DNA from: Candidatus Poribacteria bacterium
GTDB lineage: Bacteria; Poribacteria; WGA-4E; WGA-3G
NCBI GenBank assembly: GCA_022827225.1
Contig: JAJDTJ010000016.1
Span: forward strand, 30,998 to 94,997
DNA length: 64,000 nucleotides
Reading direction: 5' to 3'
Shown here: positions 35,637 to 46,110 of the stretch, one piece after another
Position numbering within the stretch: position 1 is the first letter of the stretch
Layout: the number at the start of each line of letters is the position of its first letter
Made by a program: the position numbers and the translations under genes
The notes under the pieces: generated by a model
Seen by the model: only the letters and a program-made list of their open reading frames with translations
Told to the model about the DNA's origin: nothing
The model's database searches: none

Positions 35637-37856
35637 CTATTCAAAAGCAGGTAGATCAACAGGCACAATCCACGCCTTTGTCAGTGCCGGTTTATACGTG
35701 TTATCGCGTAGATAGTCCGATGTTTGCCATAAACAGAGATGTTTACCATCCGGCATCCAGACAACCGAGGTCAATTTCATTGCCGTGCGCGCAATAGGCA
35801 CCTTCTTACCGCTTTCAAGGTCATAAACCCAGACCTTCCAACGGATGCCTTCGCAGTCCTCTCGCTCCATATATGCCAACTGTTTCCGTGTCGGTGACCA
35901 AGATGGCGATGTATGGTTCAGGATTTCGCTCTGCGTTAAGGCTCGTCCCGACGCTGATATGTGTAACTGTTTGTCAAATTGCTGCCCGGGACGGTTACTG
36001 CCTGATAACACATAAGCCAGTCGGGTCCCGTCTACTGACCACTTCAGTTGGTGGACCTGTTGATGTTGCGTTGGAATCTCTTTTAAGCGTTCGCCATCTA
36101 TATTTTGAATGCGGACCCCGACATATCTTGAGTTGTTCACACCGAAAGCGATGCGCGTCCCGTCTGGTGCCCAAGACGGGGCAAGGAGATGGGTATAAGA
36201 GCGCTGTGCCCGTTCAATGGGTACGCGCGCAATAACACGTAAATCGCTCCCGTCGCTATTAATACGATAGACGACATCCATCTGCCCAGTTTGAGAGAAG
36301 TCGCGCCGCCTAAATACCAGACGGTTTGATGTCGGTGACCAGGCGGGGCTCTCGCCACGAACCAACTGCTTAATCCGTCCGAACTTCCAGTCCACTGTAT
36401 AGATGTAGCGTTTCCCCGCCTCATCAACCTCAAACGCCAAAAGTCTGCTGTCGAGTGACCAAGAGACGTATGGATTGTAAAACTGTCCAGTGTAGAGTTT
36501 CCGCGCCTGCTGCCCTGCCGGGTCCATGATCCATAGTTCGTTTGCACGCCAATATCGGCTGCCCAGGTCGCTCCTTTTCAGAAACGCGATAAGTTTTCCA
36601 TCTGGGCTCCAGATCGGGGACTCGCCACCTTCAATCAATTGCATCTTAAGCGGAGCAGTTGACAGACCGCGCTCGCGTCCGAAATTAGTATTGAATAGGA
36701 TGCCGTCTGTCTCTACGAACTCACCGAAAGCGAACTTATCCATCCATCCGTGCATCCCATTTGGGAGTTCGACTTCATACCATCCATCCGAATTTTGCAC
36801 GATCGGCAGACGTACACCATCGTTAAGATTTAAGAGTACGGACATCCCTTCCTTAGCCGTGTAAACCGGTGCTGTGTCATACGTAACAACCCCCACTTGG
36901 CGAGCGTCCTCTGTTGGGGTGCCTTCTCTGGCATTACTGAACGCGTAAACGGTGCCATCGCCAGACGCAGCGTAGAGGATACCGTCAGAAATCGCAGGCG
37001 CGGCCTCCACAAAACCTCCGACTTGGTACACCCAAGTCTGCGTCTTTGATACCGTATCAAAAGCGTGGAGTTTGCCATCGCGCGCGCCGATATAGACGGT
37101 GTCATTTGCTGTCACGGGATAACTCTCGCTCCCATTTGTGTAACCGCGCCACAACTTCGCGTTGTGCTCTGGAAAGACGGGGCGGAACACACCATTCAAG
37201 CACCCGTATTCGATACCACCGATATGAACCGTTCCTTCGCGCACCGATTCAAGCGTGCCGGTACTGGCGTTCAGCAGATAAATCCTTGAAGGGAACGCGC
37301 CGACATAAACCGTGTTATCGGCGACAATCGGGGGAGCGTCCATCCAATTTTTAGATTTGAACTCCCACAACTTCTCACCTGTTTTCGCAGCCAACGCATA
37401 GACTTTGTTGTTCCGAGCACTAAAGTAGACCCGGCCGCCGAACACAGCGGCGGAATAACGGATAGCATCTCCGGCATCGAATATCCATTTGATGCCCCAC
37501 TCTTTAGCATCCAGGGCGTATAGTTTTCCATCGGTTGAACCGATATAGAGGACACCGTGGGCAATCACAGGGGAGGCATAGAGTGGACCGCCGGTTTTAA
37601 ATTTCCAGAGCAAATCTAACGGCGGCTTGAGGGTCTTATCAGGACTCGTGCCAGAGAAACCCAAATCGTACATGAATGTGTGCCAGTCTTCAGCACGAGG
37701 CGGTGTGATAGGTTCTATCACTTCAGAGGGTACGGGTTGCTGTCCAGCGGGTTGCTGTATCTGCTGCTTTTGCTGTGAATCACACCCCCATACAATCAGG
37801 AATACTACAAGCACAAACAAGTATTTCGCTTTCTGCAACGCTATGATCTTATGCAC
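35637..37856 (-). CDS. Lipoprotein with PQQ-like propeller, SH3-like linker and TolB-like propeller
   Basis: The 739-residue protein starts at GTG 37856 (minus strand, AAAGG upstream), lipobox IVWGC. Residues about 60-300 form a PQQ/BamB-like propeller with repeated LYALDAKEWGIKWIFDAG and YALAAKTGEKLWEF. A short SH3-like piece follows (VYTAKEGMSVLLNLNDGVRL and NGMHGWMDKFAFGEF). The second half is a TolB/WD40-like propeller with SPIWSPDGKLIAFLKR and PSWAPDGTRIAFGV. The fusion suggests a periplasm-facing scaffold or ligand-binding protein. Catalysis is not expected without PQQ-site residues. It is transcribed divergently from the retropepsin-like gene. Confidence 0.8.
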   Translation of the reverse strand: MHKIIALQKAKYLFVLVVFLIVWGCDSQQKQQIQQPAGQQPVPSEVIEPITPPRAEDWHTFMYDLGFSGTSPDKTLKPPLDLLWKFKTGGPLYASPVIAHGVLYIGSTDGKLYALDAKEWGIKWIFDAGDAIRYSAAVFGGRVYFSARNNKVYALAAKTGEKLWEFKSKNWMDAPPIVADNTVYVGAFPSRIYLLNASTGTLESVREGTVHIGGIEYGCLNGVFRPVFPEHNAKLWRGYTNGSESYPVTANDTVYIGARDGKLHAFDTVSKTQTWVYQVGGFVEAAPAISDGILYAASGDGTVYAFSNAREGTPTEDARQVGVVTYDTAPVYTAKEGMSVLLNLNDGVRLPIVQNSDGWYEVELPNGMHGWMDKFAFGEFVETDGILFNTNFGRERGLSTAPLKMQLIEGGESPIWSPDGKLIAFLKRSDLGSRYWRANELWIMDPAGQQARKLYTGQFYNPYVSWSLDSRLLAFEVDEAGKRYIYTVDWKFGRIKQLVRGESPAWSPTSNRLVFRRRDFSQTGQMDVVYRINSDGSDLRVIARVPIERAQRSYTHLLAPSWAPDGTRIAFGVNNSRYVGVRIQNIDGERLKEIPTQHQQVHQLKWSVDGTRLAYVLSGSNRPGQQFDKQLHISASGRALTQSEILNHTSPSWSPTRKQLAYMEREDCEGIRWKVWVYDLESGKKVPIARTAMKLTSVVWMPDGKHLCLWQTSDYLRDNTYKPALTKAWIVPVDLPAFE

Positions 37857-37879
37857 GAATGAATACCTTTTTTTACAAA

Positions 37880-37885
37880 ATTATA
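37880..37885 (-). promoter_or_regulatory. Minus-strand -10 box for the propeller lipoprotein
   Basis: Reading the minus strand, a perfect TATAAT lies 24 bases before the GTG start, with only a weak -35 (TATTGT) 17 bases further upstream. Confidence 0.5.
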
Positions 37886-37964
37886 GTGCATATCAGTTTA
37901 GCACAATAGGCACTACAACGCAACTAAATTGACAAAATATTTGCACACCCGCAATCCGATCTTT

Positions 37965-37994
37965 TTGACAAACTTTGGGAAAAGATGTTAAAAT
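37965..37994 (+). promoter_or_regulatory. Promoter for the retropepsin-like gene
   Basis: TTGACA, 18-base spacer, TAAAAT, about 30 bases before the ATG at 38026. Confidence 0.75.
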
Positions 37995-38025
37995 AGAGTC
38001 AAAGGCATAAGGAGGATTGAAAAAA

Positions 38026-38439
38026 ATGAGACATACCGCAAGAATAGAACTCGCGAACAACGATGAACTCGTTTTAGCGACCGCAGGCATTATGGACCCT
38101 GAAGACGTGAAGCGAATTACCGTTGAAGATGCGCTCGTTAATACCGGCGCGACACGGCTCGGTTTACCGCCATCCGTTATTGAGGAACTCGGCTTAACGC
38201 CCTTCCGAAGTACACAAGTTAGAACAGTCAACGGGCTCACGGAGTTGTGGATTTATTCACCCGTCCAATTTAGACTTTTGGAACGTGAGAGCATCAGCAC
38301 CGTCTTAGGTGTACCTGAAGGCACACCTGTCCTCATCGGTCATATACTCTTAGAAGACCTTGACCTCTGTCTGGACATACAGAAGGGACTCATCTATAAT
38401 CCAGCACACGATGGCGAATGGATGACGGAGCTCTATTAG
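38026..38439 (+). CDS. Retropepsin-like clan AA protein lacking the catalytic Asp
   Basis: ATG 38026 has AAGGAGG at 38009-38015; a TTG at 38017 is too close to it. The product resembles small bacterial clan AA aspartic protease-like proteins: EDALVNTGATRLGLPPSVIEELGL, then ELWIYSPVQFRL and GTPVLIGHILLEDLDLCLD. In active relatives the motif is (V)DTGA(T/V); here it is NTGAT, so the catalytic Asp is Asn. The fold is probably kept but proteolysis is unlikely. Such proteins are abundant in Poribacteria-like genomes, where they may work as toxin-like or binding proteins; their role is unproven. It is followed by glyA with its own promoter. Confidence 0.7.
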   Translation: MRHTARIELANNDELVLATAGIMDPEDVKRITVEDALVNTGATRLGLPPSVIEELGLTPFRSTQVRTVNGLTELWIYSPVQFRLLERESISTVLGVPEGTPVLIGHILLEDLDLCLDIQKGLIYNPAHDGEWMTELY

Positions 38440-38506
38440 TGAATCGCAACCGCTTGCCCTATTTTTTGAAGAAACTGAAACCGGAGGCAACAAACATGAG
38501 AAAAAT

Positions 38507-38535
38507 TTGAATTTGTGGCAAATCTGTGTTAAAAT
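38507..38535 (+). promoter_or_regulatory. glyA: Promoter for glyA
   Basis: TTGAAT, 17-base spacer, TAAAAT, about 50 bases before the glyA ATG. Confidence 0.65.
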
Positions 38536-38586
38536 TTATCATCTGTTTTACAATACAACATCAATTCTTAATACCATCGGTGGAAA

Positions 38587-39840
38587 ATGAACAAATTATT
38601 AGGTGAAGTCGACCCGCAAATCGTTGCGATCGCTGCGAAAGACCTGACGCGCCAGCAGGATTCTCTCATGTTAATTCCGTCGGAGAACTACGCCAGCCGC
38701 GCTGTTATGGAAATCCAAGGCAGCATCCTCGCCAATAAGTACGCAGAAGGTTACCCCGGTGAGCGTTACTATAACGGTTGTCAGTTTATGGACGAAGCGG
38801 AATCGCTTGCAATTGAACGAGCAAAAGCACTCTTCGGTGTTGAACACGTCAACGTCCAGCCGCACGCCGGTAGCCAAGCGAATATGGCGGTTTATCACGC
38901 ACTGCTTGAACCGGGAGACACCATTTTAGCGATGTCTCTCAGCCACGGCGGACATCTCACCCACGGCGATAACGTCAACTTTTCCGGACGCTATTATAAT
39001 ATCGCTGCTTATGGCGTCGATGCTGAGACCGAACGGATTGACATGGAAGTGGTCGCGCGTCTCGCAGCAGAACATCGCCCGAAACTCATCGTCGTCGGGG
39101 CAACTGCCTATCCTCGGCATTTCGACTTTGCTGCTTGGCGACAGGTTGCCGATTCCGTTGGCGCATACCTGCTTGCAGATATCGCACATATCGCAGGACT
39201 TATTGCTGGCGGCGTACATCCCGATCCTGTTCCCTATTGCGATGTCATTACGACAACAACACACAAAACCTTACGCGGCCCTCGCGGCGCGATGATTATG
39301 TGTAAAGCCGAATACGCTGACAAAATTGACCGTGCTGTGTTTCCAGGACTACAAGGTGGACCTTTCCTGCACACGATCGCCGCAAGAGCCGTCGCATTCA
39401 AGGAAGCAAGCGAACCCGATTTTAAAATATATCAAGCACAGACGGTTAAAAATGCGAAAGTCCTCGCTGCAAGGCTCATCGAAAACGGGTTCCGGTTGGT
39501 GAGCGGTGGCACAGATAACCATCTCATGCTCATGGACCTCACCTCAAAGTATGAAAAATTAAGTGGACGACAAGCCGCCGATCATCTTGAAGATGCCGGG
39601 ATTATCGTCAATAAAAATACGATACCTTTCGACAAAAGAAAACCGAGAACGACAAGCGGCATCCGGCTCGGTACACCAATGATTACAACCCGCGGTATGA
39701 AAGAACCTGAAATGGTGCTTGTCGCTAATTTTATTACAGAAGCACTTGAAAATCGGCAAAAATCCGCCATCAAACGCCAGATTCGGGAGAGAGTCAAGGA
39801 CCTCTGCTCACAATTCCCGATCTATGAATACCTAAAATAG
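38587..39840 (+). CDS. glyA: Serine hydroxymethyltransferase
   Basis: The 417-residue protein is Gly[52 protein letters not shown], and the PLP-lysine motif [16 protein letters not shown]. It converts serine and tetrahydrofolate to glycine and 5,10-methylene-THF. The length is standard. folC, for folate polyglutamylation, lies downstream after a repeat-bearing spacer, consistent with one-carbon metabolism. It has its own promoter at 38507-38535. Confidence 0.96.
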   Translation: MNKLLGEVDPQIVAIAAKDLTRQQDSLMLIPSENYASRAVMEIQGSILANKYAEGYPGERYYNGCQFMDEAESLAIERAKALFGVEHVNVQPHAGSQANMAVYHALLEPGDTILAMSLSHGGHLTHGDNVNFSGRYYNIAAYGVDAETERIDMEVVARLAAEHRPKLIVVGATAYPRHFDFAAWRQVADSVGAYLLADIAHIAGLIAGGVHPDPVPYCDVITTTTHKTLRGPRGAMIMCKAEYADKIDRAVFPGLQGGPFLHTIAARAVAFKEASEPDFKIYQAQTVKNAKVLAARLIENGFRLVSGGTDNHLMLMDLTSKYEKLSGRQAADHLEDAGIIVNKNTIPFDKRKPRTTSGIRLGTPMITTRGMKEPEMVLVANFITEALENRQKSAIKRQIRERVKDLCSQFPIYEYLK

Positions 39841-40024
39841 TTATCGGTCATCCGTTATCAGTTAGCGAGTACGCAGTTAACAGTACGGCGAGTACGCCTT
39901 TCAGTACTCAGTTTTCAGTTAAGAGGACGCTTGTACTGATAACTGAAAGTGAGCGAAGCGAACGTACTGACAACTGTTAACTATTAACTGAAAGGTTTTT
40001 CGCAGAAAAACCGAACTAACAACT
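39841..40024. repeat. Repeat-bearing spacer with hairpin copy R1
   Basis: The spacer contains GCGAGTACGC twice, several AACTGAAAG/CAGTTAACAGT-like words, and the hairpin GGTTTTTC-GCA-GAAAAACC at 39994-40012 just before folC. The same hairpin occurs three times before ilvN. Confidence 0.75.
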
Positions 40025-41425
40025 ATGGATTATGAAGCGGCACTCGCCTATATTGAAGCGTTTATTGATTATGAAAGAAGTCCCGATTTTTCGCGGCAGG
40101 CACGCCTCTACAATCTCGACCGAATTTCCTTGTTGTTGAACCAACTCGGTAATCCACACGATAAATTAAAGGTTATCCATATTGCTGGGAGCAAAGGAAA
40201 AGGGTCCACTGCCGCCCTCATAGCGTCCGTGCTGACACACGCAGGCTACAAGACCGGCTTGTTTACATCACCACACCTCATTACGCCGCGAGAAAGATGT
40301 CGTATTGATGGTGAACTGATTTCAGAGATAGAGATTGCTCGCTGCGTTGAAAATATCAAACCCGCAATTGAAGCTGTTTCCGCTTCCGAATTCGGACCTG
40401 TCTCGTTTTTTGAGATATACACCGCACTCGCGTTCACCTATTTTGCTGACGAAGCGACGGATTTCGCCGTTATCGAAGTCGGTTTAGGAGGTAGACTGGA
40501 CGCAACGAATGTCGTCTCGCCTGTCACGACTGTTATCACGCCGATCGGTTTGGAACATACAGCGATATTAGGTGAAACTTATGCCGAGATAGCCGCGGAG
40601 AAGGCAGAAATTATTAAAGACGGATGTCCACTTGCACTTGCACCACAGTATCCTGACGCGCGGGCGGTGATTGAGAGGGTCGCGAACGAACGGAATGCCT
40701 TGATCGTTGAAGTAAAATCCCACGGTGCAGATTGTCAATCAATCCGCTGTCTCGTCAAAGATGACGATAAAGTGCCTGTCGCGCAACAGTTTGATGTGGA
40801 GACGGATACCGAAAGTTATTCGCAGCTGACGATACCGCTTCTCGGCTACCACCAATATGTGAACGCGACGACAGCTATCGCAGCAATTGAATGCCTGAAA
40901 CAGACCGGGTACGCTATTCCAAAAGCCAGCGTTTATGCCGGATTCAGAAATGTGGAATGGCATGGACGCATTCAAACGATTCGGTCGGCACCGCTCGTTG
41001 TATTGGATGGCGCGCACTCACCCGCCGCAATGGAGGTTTTGTGTTCAACGCTTCGTGAGTGTTTTCGTTACGATCAAGCGATTTTTATCGTTAGTTTGAT
41101 GAAAGATAAAAATCTGATAGCAATTGGCGATGTGCTCTCTAAAACGGCGGATACCGTTCTAACAACGCAAGTTTTCGATAATCCGCGTGTGATGCCCGCT
41201 GAAGCCATACAGTATGCCTGGTCCAGTATAGGTCCAAGCGTTACGGCCTATCCAAACCCAGAAGACGCAATCGTGAAAGCGTTAGCGTCCGCATCACCGA
41301 CAGACCTGATCTGCATCACAGGTTCACTCTACCTTGTTGGTCAGGCGTTTAAAATATTTAAATCGAGTTCAAACCGACTTCATCGAACCGCAAGAAAAAT
41401 TAAAAAAGAAAAAGAGAGGTTTTAA
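40025..41425 (+). CDS. folC: Folylpolyglutamate synthase/dihydrofolate synthase
   Basis: The 466-residue protein has the Mur-ligase-like ATP site HIAGSKGKGSTAALIASVL, then KTGLFTSPHLITPRER and FFEIYTALAFTYFADE, and VGLGGRLDATNV. It adds glutamates to folates, and possibly dihydropteroate. The C-terminal part carries VVLDGAHSPAAMEVL as expected. Its stop is followed at once by the hppA ATG, so the two are translated from one message. A role in folate metabolism fits with glyA upstream. Confidence 0.92.
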   Translation: MDYEAALAYIEAFIDYERSPDFSRQARLYNLDRISLLLNQLGNPHDKLKVIHIAGSKGKGSTAALIASVLTHAGYKTGLFTSPHLITPRERCRIDGELISEIEIARCVENIKPAIEAVSASEFGPVSFFEIYTALAFTYFADEATDFAVIEVGLGGRLDATNVVSPVTTVITPIGLEHTAILGETYAEIAAEKAEIIKDGCPLALAPQYPDARAVIERVANERNALIVEVKSHGADCQSIRCLVKDDDKVPVAQQFDVETDTESYSQLTIPLLGYHQYVNATTAIAAIECLKQTGYAIPKASVYAGFRNVEWHGRIQTIRSAPLVVLDGAHSPAAMEVLCSTLRECFRYDQAIFIVSLMKDKNLIAIGDVLSKTADTVLTTQVFDNPRVMPAEAIQYAWSSIGPSVTAYPNPEDAIVKALASASPTDLICITGSLYLVGQAFKIFKSSSNRLHRTARKIKKEKERF

Positions 41426-43783
41426 ATGCTTGACATCACTTGCAAAAGGTGGTGGCTAAATCGGAAAATATTTTTGATATCGATACCCATATTGAGTTTA
41501 GCCACCGAGGCTTTTGCCCAAACAGACCCTCGTCCAGCCGTACCTACGGTCTGGTGGATTGCCCCTATTGGCGCACTCATCGCTTTGGGATTCGCCTACC
41601 ATTTCTACCGCGCCGTGATGAAACAGGACGAAGGCACTGAAACAATGCGCGACATAGCACAATCCGTCCGAGAAGGTGCGATGGCATATATCAGGCAACA
41701 ATACAAAGTCGTCGGTATTGTCTTTATTGTGCTTTGTCTGATCTTTATTTTCATGGCGTTCGTCCTTGATGCACAAAATAAGGTCGTCCCGTTCGCGTTT
41801 CTAACAGGCGGATTCTTCTCAGGGCTTTGCGGTTTCCTCGGTATGAAGACCGCGACCAACGCCTCTGCACGCACAACGAGTGCTGCTATGCAAGGACTCA
41901 ACGCCGGTTTAAAGGTCTCGTTCCGGGCGGGTGCTGTCATGGGGTTGATAGTCGTCGGATTCGCGCTCCTTGACATTACCGGATGGTTCCTTATCCTCTA
42001 TTACCTCTTCCCTAAAATATTACCCGGGTTCTTGGAAGTTAACCCGCTCCCTCAGATTACTGTAATTATGCTGAGTTTCGGTATGGGTGCCTCAACACAA
42101 GCGCTCTTTGCGCGTGTCGGCGGTGGCATCTATACAAAAGCGGCGGATGTCGGTGCGGACCTCGTCGGGAAAGTTGAGGCAGGTATCCCCGAAGACGATC
42201 CGCGGAACCCCGCTGCCATCGCGGATAACGTCGGCGATAACGTCGGCGATGTCGCTGGCATGGGGGCGGACCTCTACGAATCTTATGCAGGCTCAATCCT
42301 CGCAACAGCGGCGCTCGGTGTCGCTGCGGTCGCTGCCCAAGATCACAATAACCTTGCACTCCAACTGAAATATCTTTCTGCACCCATGGTTATTGCTGGC
42401 ATCGGTGTGATCCTCTCTATTTTGGGCATCTATCTGGTGCGAACAAAAGAGGGCGCGACGATGAAGCAGTTGATGGGTTCACTGAATTTCGGCATCAACG
42501 GCAGTGCTATAGGCATTGCAATTTTGTCGCTGCCAGTGCTCCTTTACCTCGACCTCCCAAACAAATGGCAGATATGGGGTGCAATTGTAACAGGACTTGT
42601 CGCAGGATTGATTATCGGTAAAGTCACCGAAATTTTTACCTCCCACGATTATGCGCCAACACGGGCCATCGCCAAGCAGGCACAAACCGGGCCCGCAACC
42701 GTGATTATTGAAGGTATCGCTGTCGGGATGGAATCAACGGCAATTCCGGTTCTAACCATCGTCTCCGCTGTCGCTATCAGTTACTATCTTCCCGGTGGCA
42801 CGCAGGAGCCGTTGATGGGGCTTTACGGTGTCGGTATCGCCGCTGTCGGCATGCTCGCAACGTTAGGCATAACCCTTGCTACGGATGCGTATGGACCCAT
42901 CGCAGACAACGCCGGCGGAAACGCTGAAATGTCAAAACTTGATGAAAGTGTTCGAGAACGCACGGATCAGTTGGACGCACTCGGTAACACGACGGCCGCA
43001 ACAGGTAAAGGCTTTGCGATCGGTTCAGCTGCTCTCACTGCCCTTGCACTTTTAGCCGCCTACTTGGAAGAAATCCGATACGGCTTAATCCACCTGGCAG
43101 GTAAAACGACACTCGATATTGAAGGTGAGGGCACAGTTGAGACCGTGAAGGTCTCTGTCAGCCAATTCATGGATTATTACGATGTCACGCTCATGAACCC
43201 GCAAGTGCTCATCGGATTGTTCATCGGTGCAGTAATGGCGTTCTATTTTTGCGCGTTGACGATGAAAGCCGTCGGACGCGCCGCTGGTGCTATGGTCGCA
43301 GAGGTGCGTCGCCAATTTCGGGAGAGACCCGGCATTATGGCAGGCGAAGAAAAACCCGATTACGCGCGATGTGTCGAAATCTCGACCGCTGGCGCGCAAC
43401 GCGAGATGATCTTCCCATCGCTTATTGCTATTGTTGTACCTGTCGTTGTCGGTTTGATTTTCGATGTCGGTGGCGTGTTAGGGCTACTTGCAGGCGGCTT
43501 GGCGACCGGATTCGTGCTCGCAATTATGATGGCAAATGCTGGCGGAGCATGGGATAACGCCAAGAAGTTTATCGAGGAAGGCAGACACAAAGAAGAATAC
43601 GGTGAAAAAGGGTCCGAACCTCACAAAGCGACAGTTGTCGGCGATACTGTTGGCGATCCGTTCAAAGATACCTCTGGCCCCTCGCTTAACATCCTGATTA
43701 AGTTGATGTCTATGGTTTCTGTCGTGTTCGCCGGTCTCATCGCGAAATACGGCGGTGTACTTAGCAGCTGGCTGGGTATGTAG
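41426..43783 (+). CDS. hppA: Membrane-bound K+-dependent pyrophosphatase
   Basis: The 785-residue ion pump hydrolyses pyrophosphate to move H+ or Na+ across the membrane. Signature DVGADLVGKVEAGIPEDDPR and the following NVGDNVGDVAGMGADLYESY (about residues 245-290) bind PPi-Mg. GNTTAATGKGFAIGSAALTA has Ala where K+-independent enzymes have Lys, so it should be K+-dependent. There is an N-terminal signal-like segment before the first pump helices. The second half has GDTVGDPFKDTSGPSLNILI. Whether it moves Na+ or H+ is not settled by these motifs. It is joined to folC end to start. Confidence 0.93.
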   Translation: MLDITCKRWWLNRKIFLISIPILSLATEAFAQTDPRPAVPTVWWIAPIGALIALGFAYHFYRAVMKQDEGTETMRDIAQSVREGAMAYIRQQYKVVGIVFIVLCLIFIFMAFVLDAQNKVVPFAFLTGGFFSGLCGFLGMKTATNASARTTSAAMQGLNAGLKVSFRAGAVMGLIVVGFALLDITGWFLILYYLFPKILPGFLEVNPLPQITVIMLSFGMGASTQALFARVGGGIYTKAADVGADLVGKVEAGIPEDDPRNPAAIADNVGDNVGDVAGMGADLYESYAGSILATAALGVAAVAAQDHNNLALQLKYLSAPMVIAGIGVILSILGIYLVRTKEGATMKQLMGSLNFGINGSAIGIAILSLPVLLYLDLPNKWQIWGAIVTGLVAGLIIGKVTEIFTSHDYAPTRAIAKQAQTGPATVIIEGIAVGMESTAIPVLTIVSAVAISYYLPGGTQEPLMGLYGVGIAAVGMLATLGITLATDAYGPIADNAGGNAEMSKLDESVRERTDQLDALGNTTAATGKGFAIGSAALTALALLAAYLEEIRYGLIHLAGKTTLDIEGEGTVETVKVSVSQFMDYYDVTLMNPQVLIGLFIGAVMAFYFCALTMKAVGRAAGAMVAEVRRQFRERPGIMAGEEKPDYARCVEISTAGAQREMIFPSLIAIVVPVVVGLIFDVGGVLGLLAGGLATGFVLAIMMANAGGAWDNAKKFIEEGRHKEEYGEKGSEPHKATVVGDTVGDPFKDTSGPSLNILIKLMSMVSVVFAGLIAKYGGVLSSWLGM

Positions 43784-43790
43784 TACAGAT

Positions 43791-43817
43791 TAACCGCAAG
43801 GAAAATTTAAAAATATG
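43791..43817 (+). repeat. Shared RBS-bearing leader repeat, copy D
   Basis: AACCGCAAGGAAAATTTAAA then AATATG in front of the lipoprotein gene at 43815. It matches the ilvC leader (61137-61161) almost base for base apart from one extra A. Confidence 0.8.
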
Positions 43818-44330
43818 AAACTCAAAAATGCCATTGTATATGCCTTGAGTTTGTCCATCTTCATCATTGGGTGTCAACAACTCAACAACCAGATGAAGAC
43901 GGGAGCCGATGATGGTCTATCTGTTTCTGTAGATGACGTTAGTCCAGACGAAACCGTCTATGCAGGTGCAGTCTTTATTGGCGACGCAAAGGATCAATTC
44001 GGTACCGACCCCTACACCTTAAATTCTGCTATTATCACAGATGACACGCTAAATATCAGCGTGTCCTATAGTGGTGGATGTGAGGCACATCAATTCACAC
44101 TCGTCGTTTCCGAGGCGTTTCTCGAATCGTTCCCCGTTCAACTGCCGGTTTCTATTGCACACGATGCGAACAACGACACATGTGAAGCATATCCAACGGA
44201 AGACTACCGCTTCGATCTTACGCCAATTAAAACCATGTATCAGAACGCTTACCGACAAGAAGCAGGAACCATCGTTTTAAGACTTAAAAATGCTCCAGAA
44301 GGAGACCTCATCTACGAATTTACAATGTAA
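43815..44330 (+). CDS. Small lipoprotein, unknown function
   Basis: The 171-residue product has a lipoprotein signal with lipobox IIGC (C20). The rest has beta-rich stretches such as [20 protein letters not shown] and [20 protein letters not shown], with a cysteine pair (C89, C125 approx.) that may form a disulfide. This recalls NigD-like or DUF4382-like periplasmic proteins but I cannot name a family. Its ribosome binding site is in leader repeat D. It stands after hppA and before ilvD with no clear functional link. Confidence 0.65.
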   Translation: MKLKNAIVYALSLSIFIIGCQQLNNQMKTGADDGLSVSVDDVSPDETVYAGAVFIGDAKDQFGTDPYTLNSAIITDDTLNISVSYSGGCEAHQFTLVVSEAFLESFPVQLPVSIAHDANNDTCEAYPTEDYRFDLTPIKTMYQNAYRQEAGTIVLRLKNAPEGDLIYEFTM

Positions 44331-44422
44331 TCATTATTCTTAAATCTCGGCGTTGTAGGAAAACCGATTTCCTATGCCTCCGCTTTCTGCTTGTCTGTCA
44401 ATTTGTAGGAGAACACAGCCAA
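44331..44422. repeat. Spacer with TAGGAAA hairpin before ilvD
   Basis: GTAGGAAA-ACCGA-TTTCCTAT (about 44356-44376) forms a hairpin. A similar one lies inside the MITE-like element at 46520-46642. TAGGAGAA at about 44406 gives the ilvD RBS. Confidence 0.5.
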
Positions 44423-46102
44423 ATGTCGAATAAGTTGAAACCCCGCAGCTATGCGATTACAGACGGGCCCGACCGCGCTGCCGCACGTACGATGCTCATG
44501 TTCGGCGATGGTGGGCTTTCACCTGAAGACCTTGACAAACCTATTATCGGGGTTGCCAATACCTGGATTGAGATCGGTCCCTGTAACTTCCACTTAAGGA
44601 GACTTGCCGCCAAAGTCAAAGCGGGTATCCGTGAAGCAGGCGGAACGCCTCTCGAGTTTAATACCGTTAGCATCTCCGATGGTATTACGATGGGTACCGA
44701 AGGTATGAAAACCTCGTTGATCAGTCGAGAAATCATCGCTGATTCAATTGAGTTAGTTTCCATCGGTAATATGTTTGATGCTGTCGTCGCGCTCTGCGGA
44801 TGCGACAAGACCGTTCCCGGCACCGTTATGGCGTTGGCACGTTTAGATATTCCATCGCTTACACTCTACGGTGGTTCAATTATGCCTGGCAAATTTCACG
44901 GACGTGATGTCACCATCCAGGATGTATTTGAAGCAGTTGGACAGCATGCGGAAGGCACAATAACCGTTGAAGAACTTGATGACCTGATTAGTAAGGGGTG
45001 CCCCGGTCCTGGTGCCTGTGGTGGGCAATTTACTGCCAATACGATGGCGACAGCCGTTGAGATGCTCGGCATCGCGCCTATGGGAAGTGGGAGCGTCCCT
45101 GCGGTCTTAGAAGAGAAGGACCAAGAAGCATACAGAGCTGGACAACTCGTCATGGATATGCTCGCCGCTGACCGGCGCCCGAGCCAAATTATCACCCGTA
45201 AATCCCTTGAGAATGCGATTACCTCTGTCGCTGCCACTGCCGGTTCTACCAACGGTATTCTGCATCTTCTCGCCATCGCATACGAAGCAGGGGTCCCGAT
45301 AACAATTGAGGATTTCCACACGATTAGTCAGAGAACACCCGTCCTCGCCGATCTCAAACCCGGCGGGCAGTTTGTCGCCAACGATCTCTATGAGGCAGGC
45401 GGTATTCCGTTCTTAGCAAAACGTATGGCAGAGGCAGGACTCCTCCATACCGATGAACTTACTGTCACAGGTAAAACCATCGGTGAGGAAGCAAACGCAG
45501 CTGTTGAGACCGACGGACAACAGGTGGTCAGACCTGTAGATGCCCCGCTCAAGCCAACCGGTGGGTTTGCTATCTTAAGAGGGAATCTTGCACCGGATGG
45601 GTGTGTTATCAAGTTAGCCGGACAGGACAAAACCCTCCATCGCGGTCCCGCACGGATATTTGAACGTGAAGAAGACACCTTCGCCGCTATTAAAGGTGGG
45701 GAAATTAAACCTGGTGATGTCGTCGTTATTCGTTATGAAGGTCCCACTGGTGGTCCCGGTATGCGTGAGATGTTAGGCGTAACGGCAGCGCTCGTCGGTG
45801 CAGGGTTGAGCGAAGATGTCGCCCTCTTAACCGACGGTCGGTTCTCCGGGGCAACACACGGTTTCATGATCTGTCACGTTGCTCCGGAAGCAGCAAAAGG
45901 CGGGCCTATCGCTATCCTCGAAGAAGGCGACGAAATCGTGATTGACGCTAAGAAACGCCGCCTTGATGTCCAACTCTCTGACGTTGAAATCCGAGGGCGT
46001 TTTGAGAAGTGGGCACCACCTGAACCGCGCTATACACGCGGTGTCATGGCGAAATATGCAAACGCAGTCTCCTCCGCCTCCGAAGGTGCTGTGACAGGAT
46101 AA
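44423..46102 (+). CDS. ilvD: Dihydroxy-acid dehydratase
   Basis: The 559-residue protein is IlvD. It has [37 protein letters not shown] with the Cys ligands for the Fe-S cluster, [31 protein letters not shown] and [19 protein letters not shown]. It dehydrates 2,3-dihydroxyisovalerate/methylvalerate, the third step of valine and isoleucine synthesis. It is separated by 12 kb from the ilvB-ilvN-ilvC set in this window but completes the pathway. A cupin gene follows after 8 bases. Confidence 0.95.
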   Translation: MSNKLKPRSYAITDGPDRAAARTMLMFGDGGLSPEDLDKPIIGVANTWIEIGPCNFHLRRLAAKVKAGIREAGGTPLEFNTVSISDGITMGTEGMKTSLISREIIADSIELVSIGNMFDAVVALCGCDKTVPGTVMALARLDIPSLTLYGGSIMPGKFHGRDVTIQDVFEAVGQHAEGTITVEELDDLISKGCPGPGACGGQFTANTMATAVEMLGIAPMGSGSVPAVLEEKDQEAYRAGQLVMDMLAADRRPSQIITRKSLENAITSVAATAGSTNGILHLLAIAYEAGVPITIEDFHTISQRTPVLADLKPGGQFVANDLYEAGGIPFLAKRMAEAGLLHTDELTVTGKTIGEEANAAVETDGQQVVRPVDAPLKPTGGFAILRGNLAPDGCVIKLAGQDKTLHRGPARIFEREEDTFAAIKGGEIKPGDVVVIRYEGPTGGPGMREMLGVTAALVGAGLSEDVALLTDGRFSGATHGFMICHVAPEAAKGGPIAILEEGDEIVIDAKKRRLDVQLSDVEIRGRFEKWAPPEPRYTRGVMAKYANAVSSASEGAVTG

Positions 46103-46110
46103 TATCTCTC

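Noticed and set aside
38440..38511. 24-codon frame after the retropepsin-like gene
   Set aside because: GTG start without an RBS, overlapping the glyA promoter; too short to support.
39841..40020. Possible CRISPR array from repeated words
   Set aside because: Repeats are short, unevenly spaced and partly inverted, with no constant spacers or cas genes nearby.
42066..42383. Minus-strand open frame inside hppA
   Set aside because: Antisense to the highly conserved pyrophosphatase core; Arg/His-rich shadow product.
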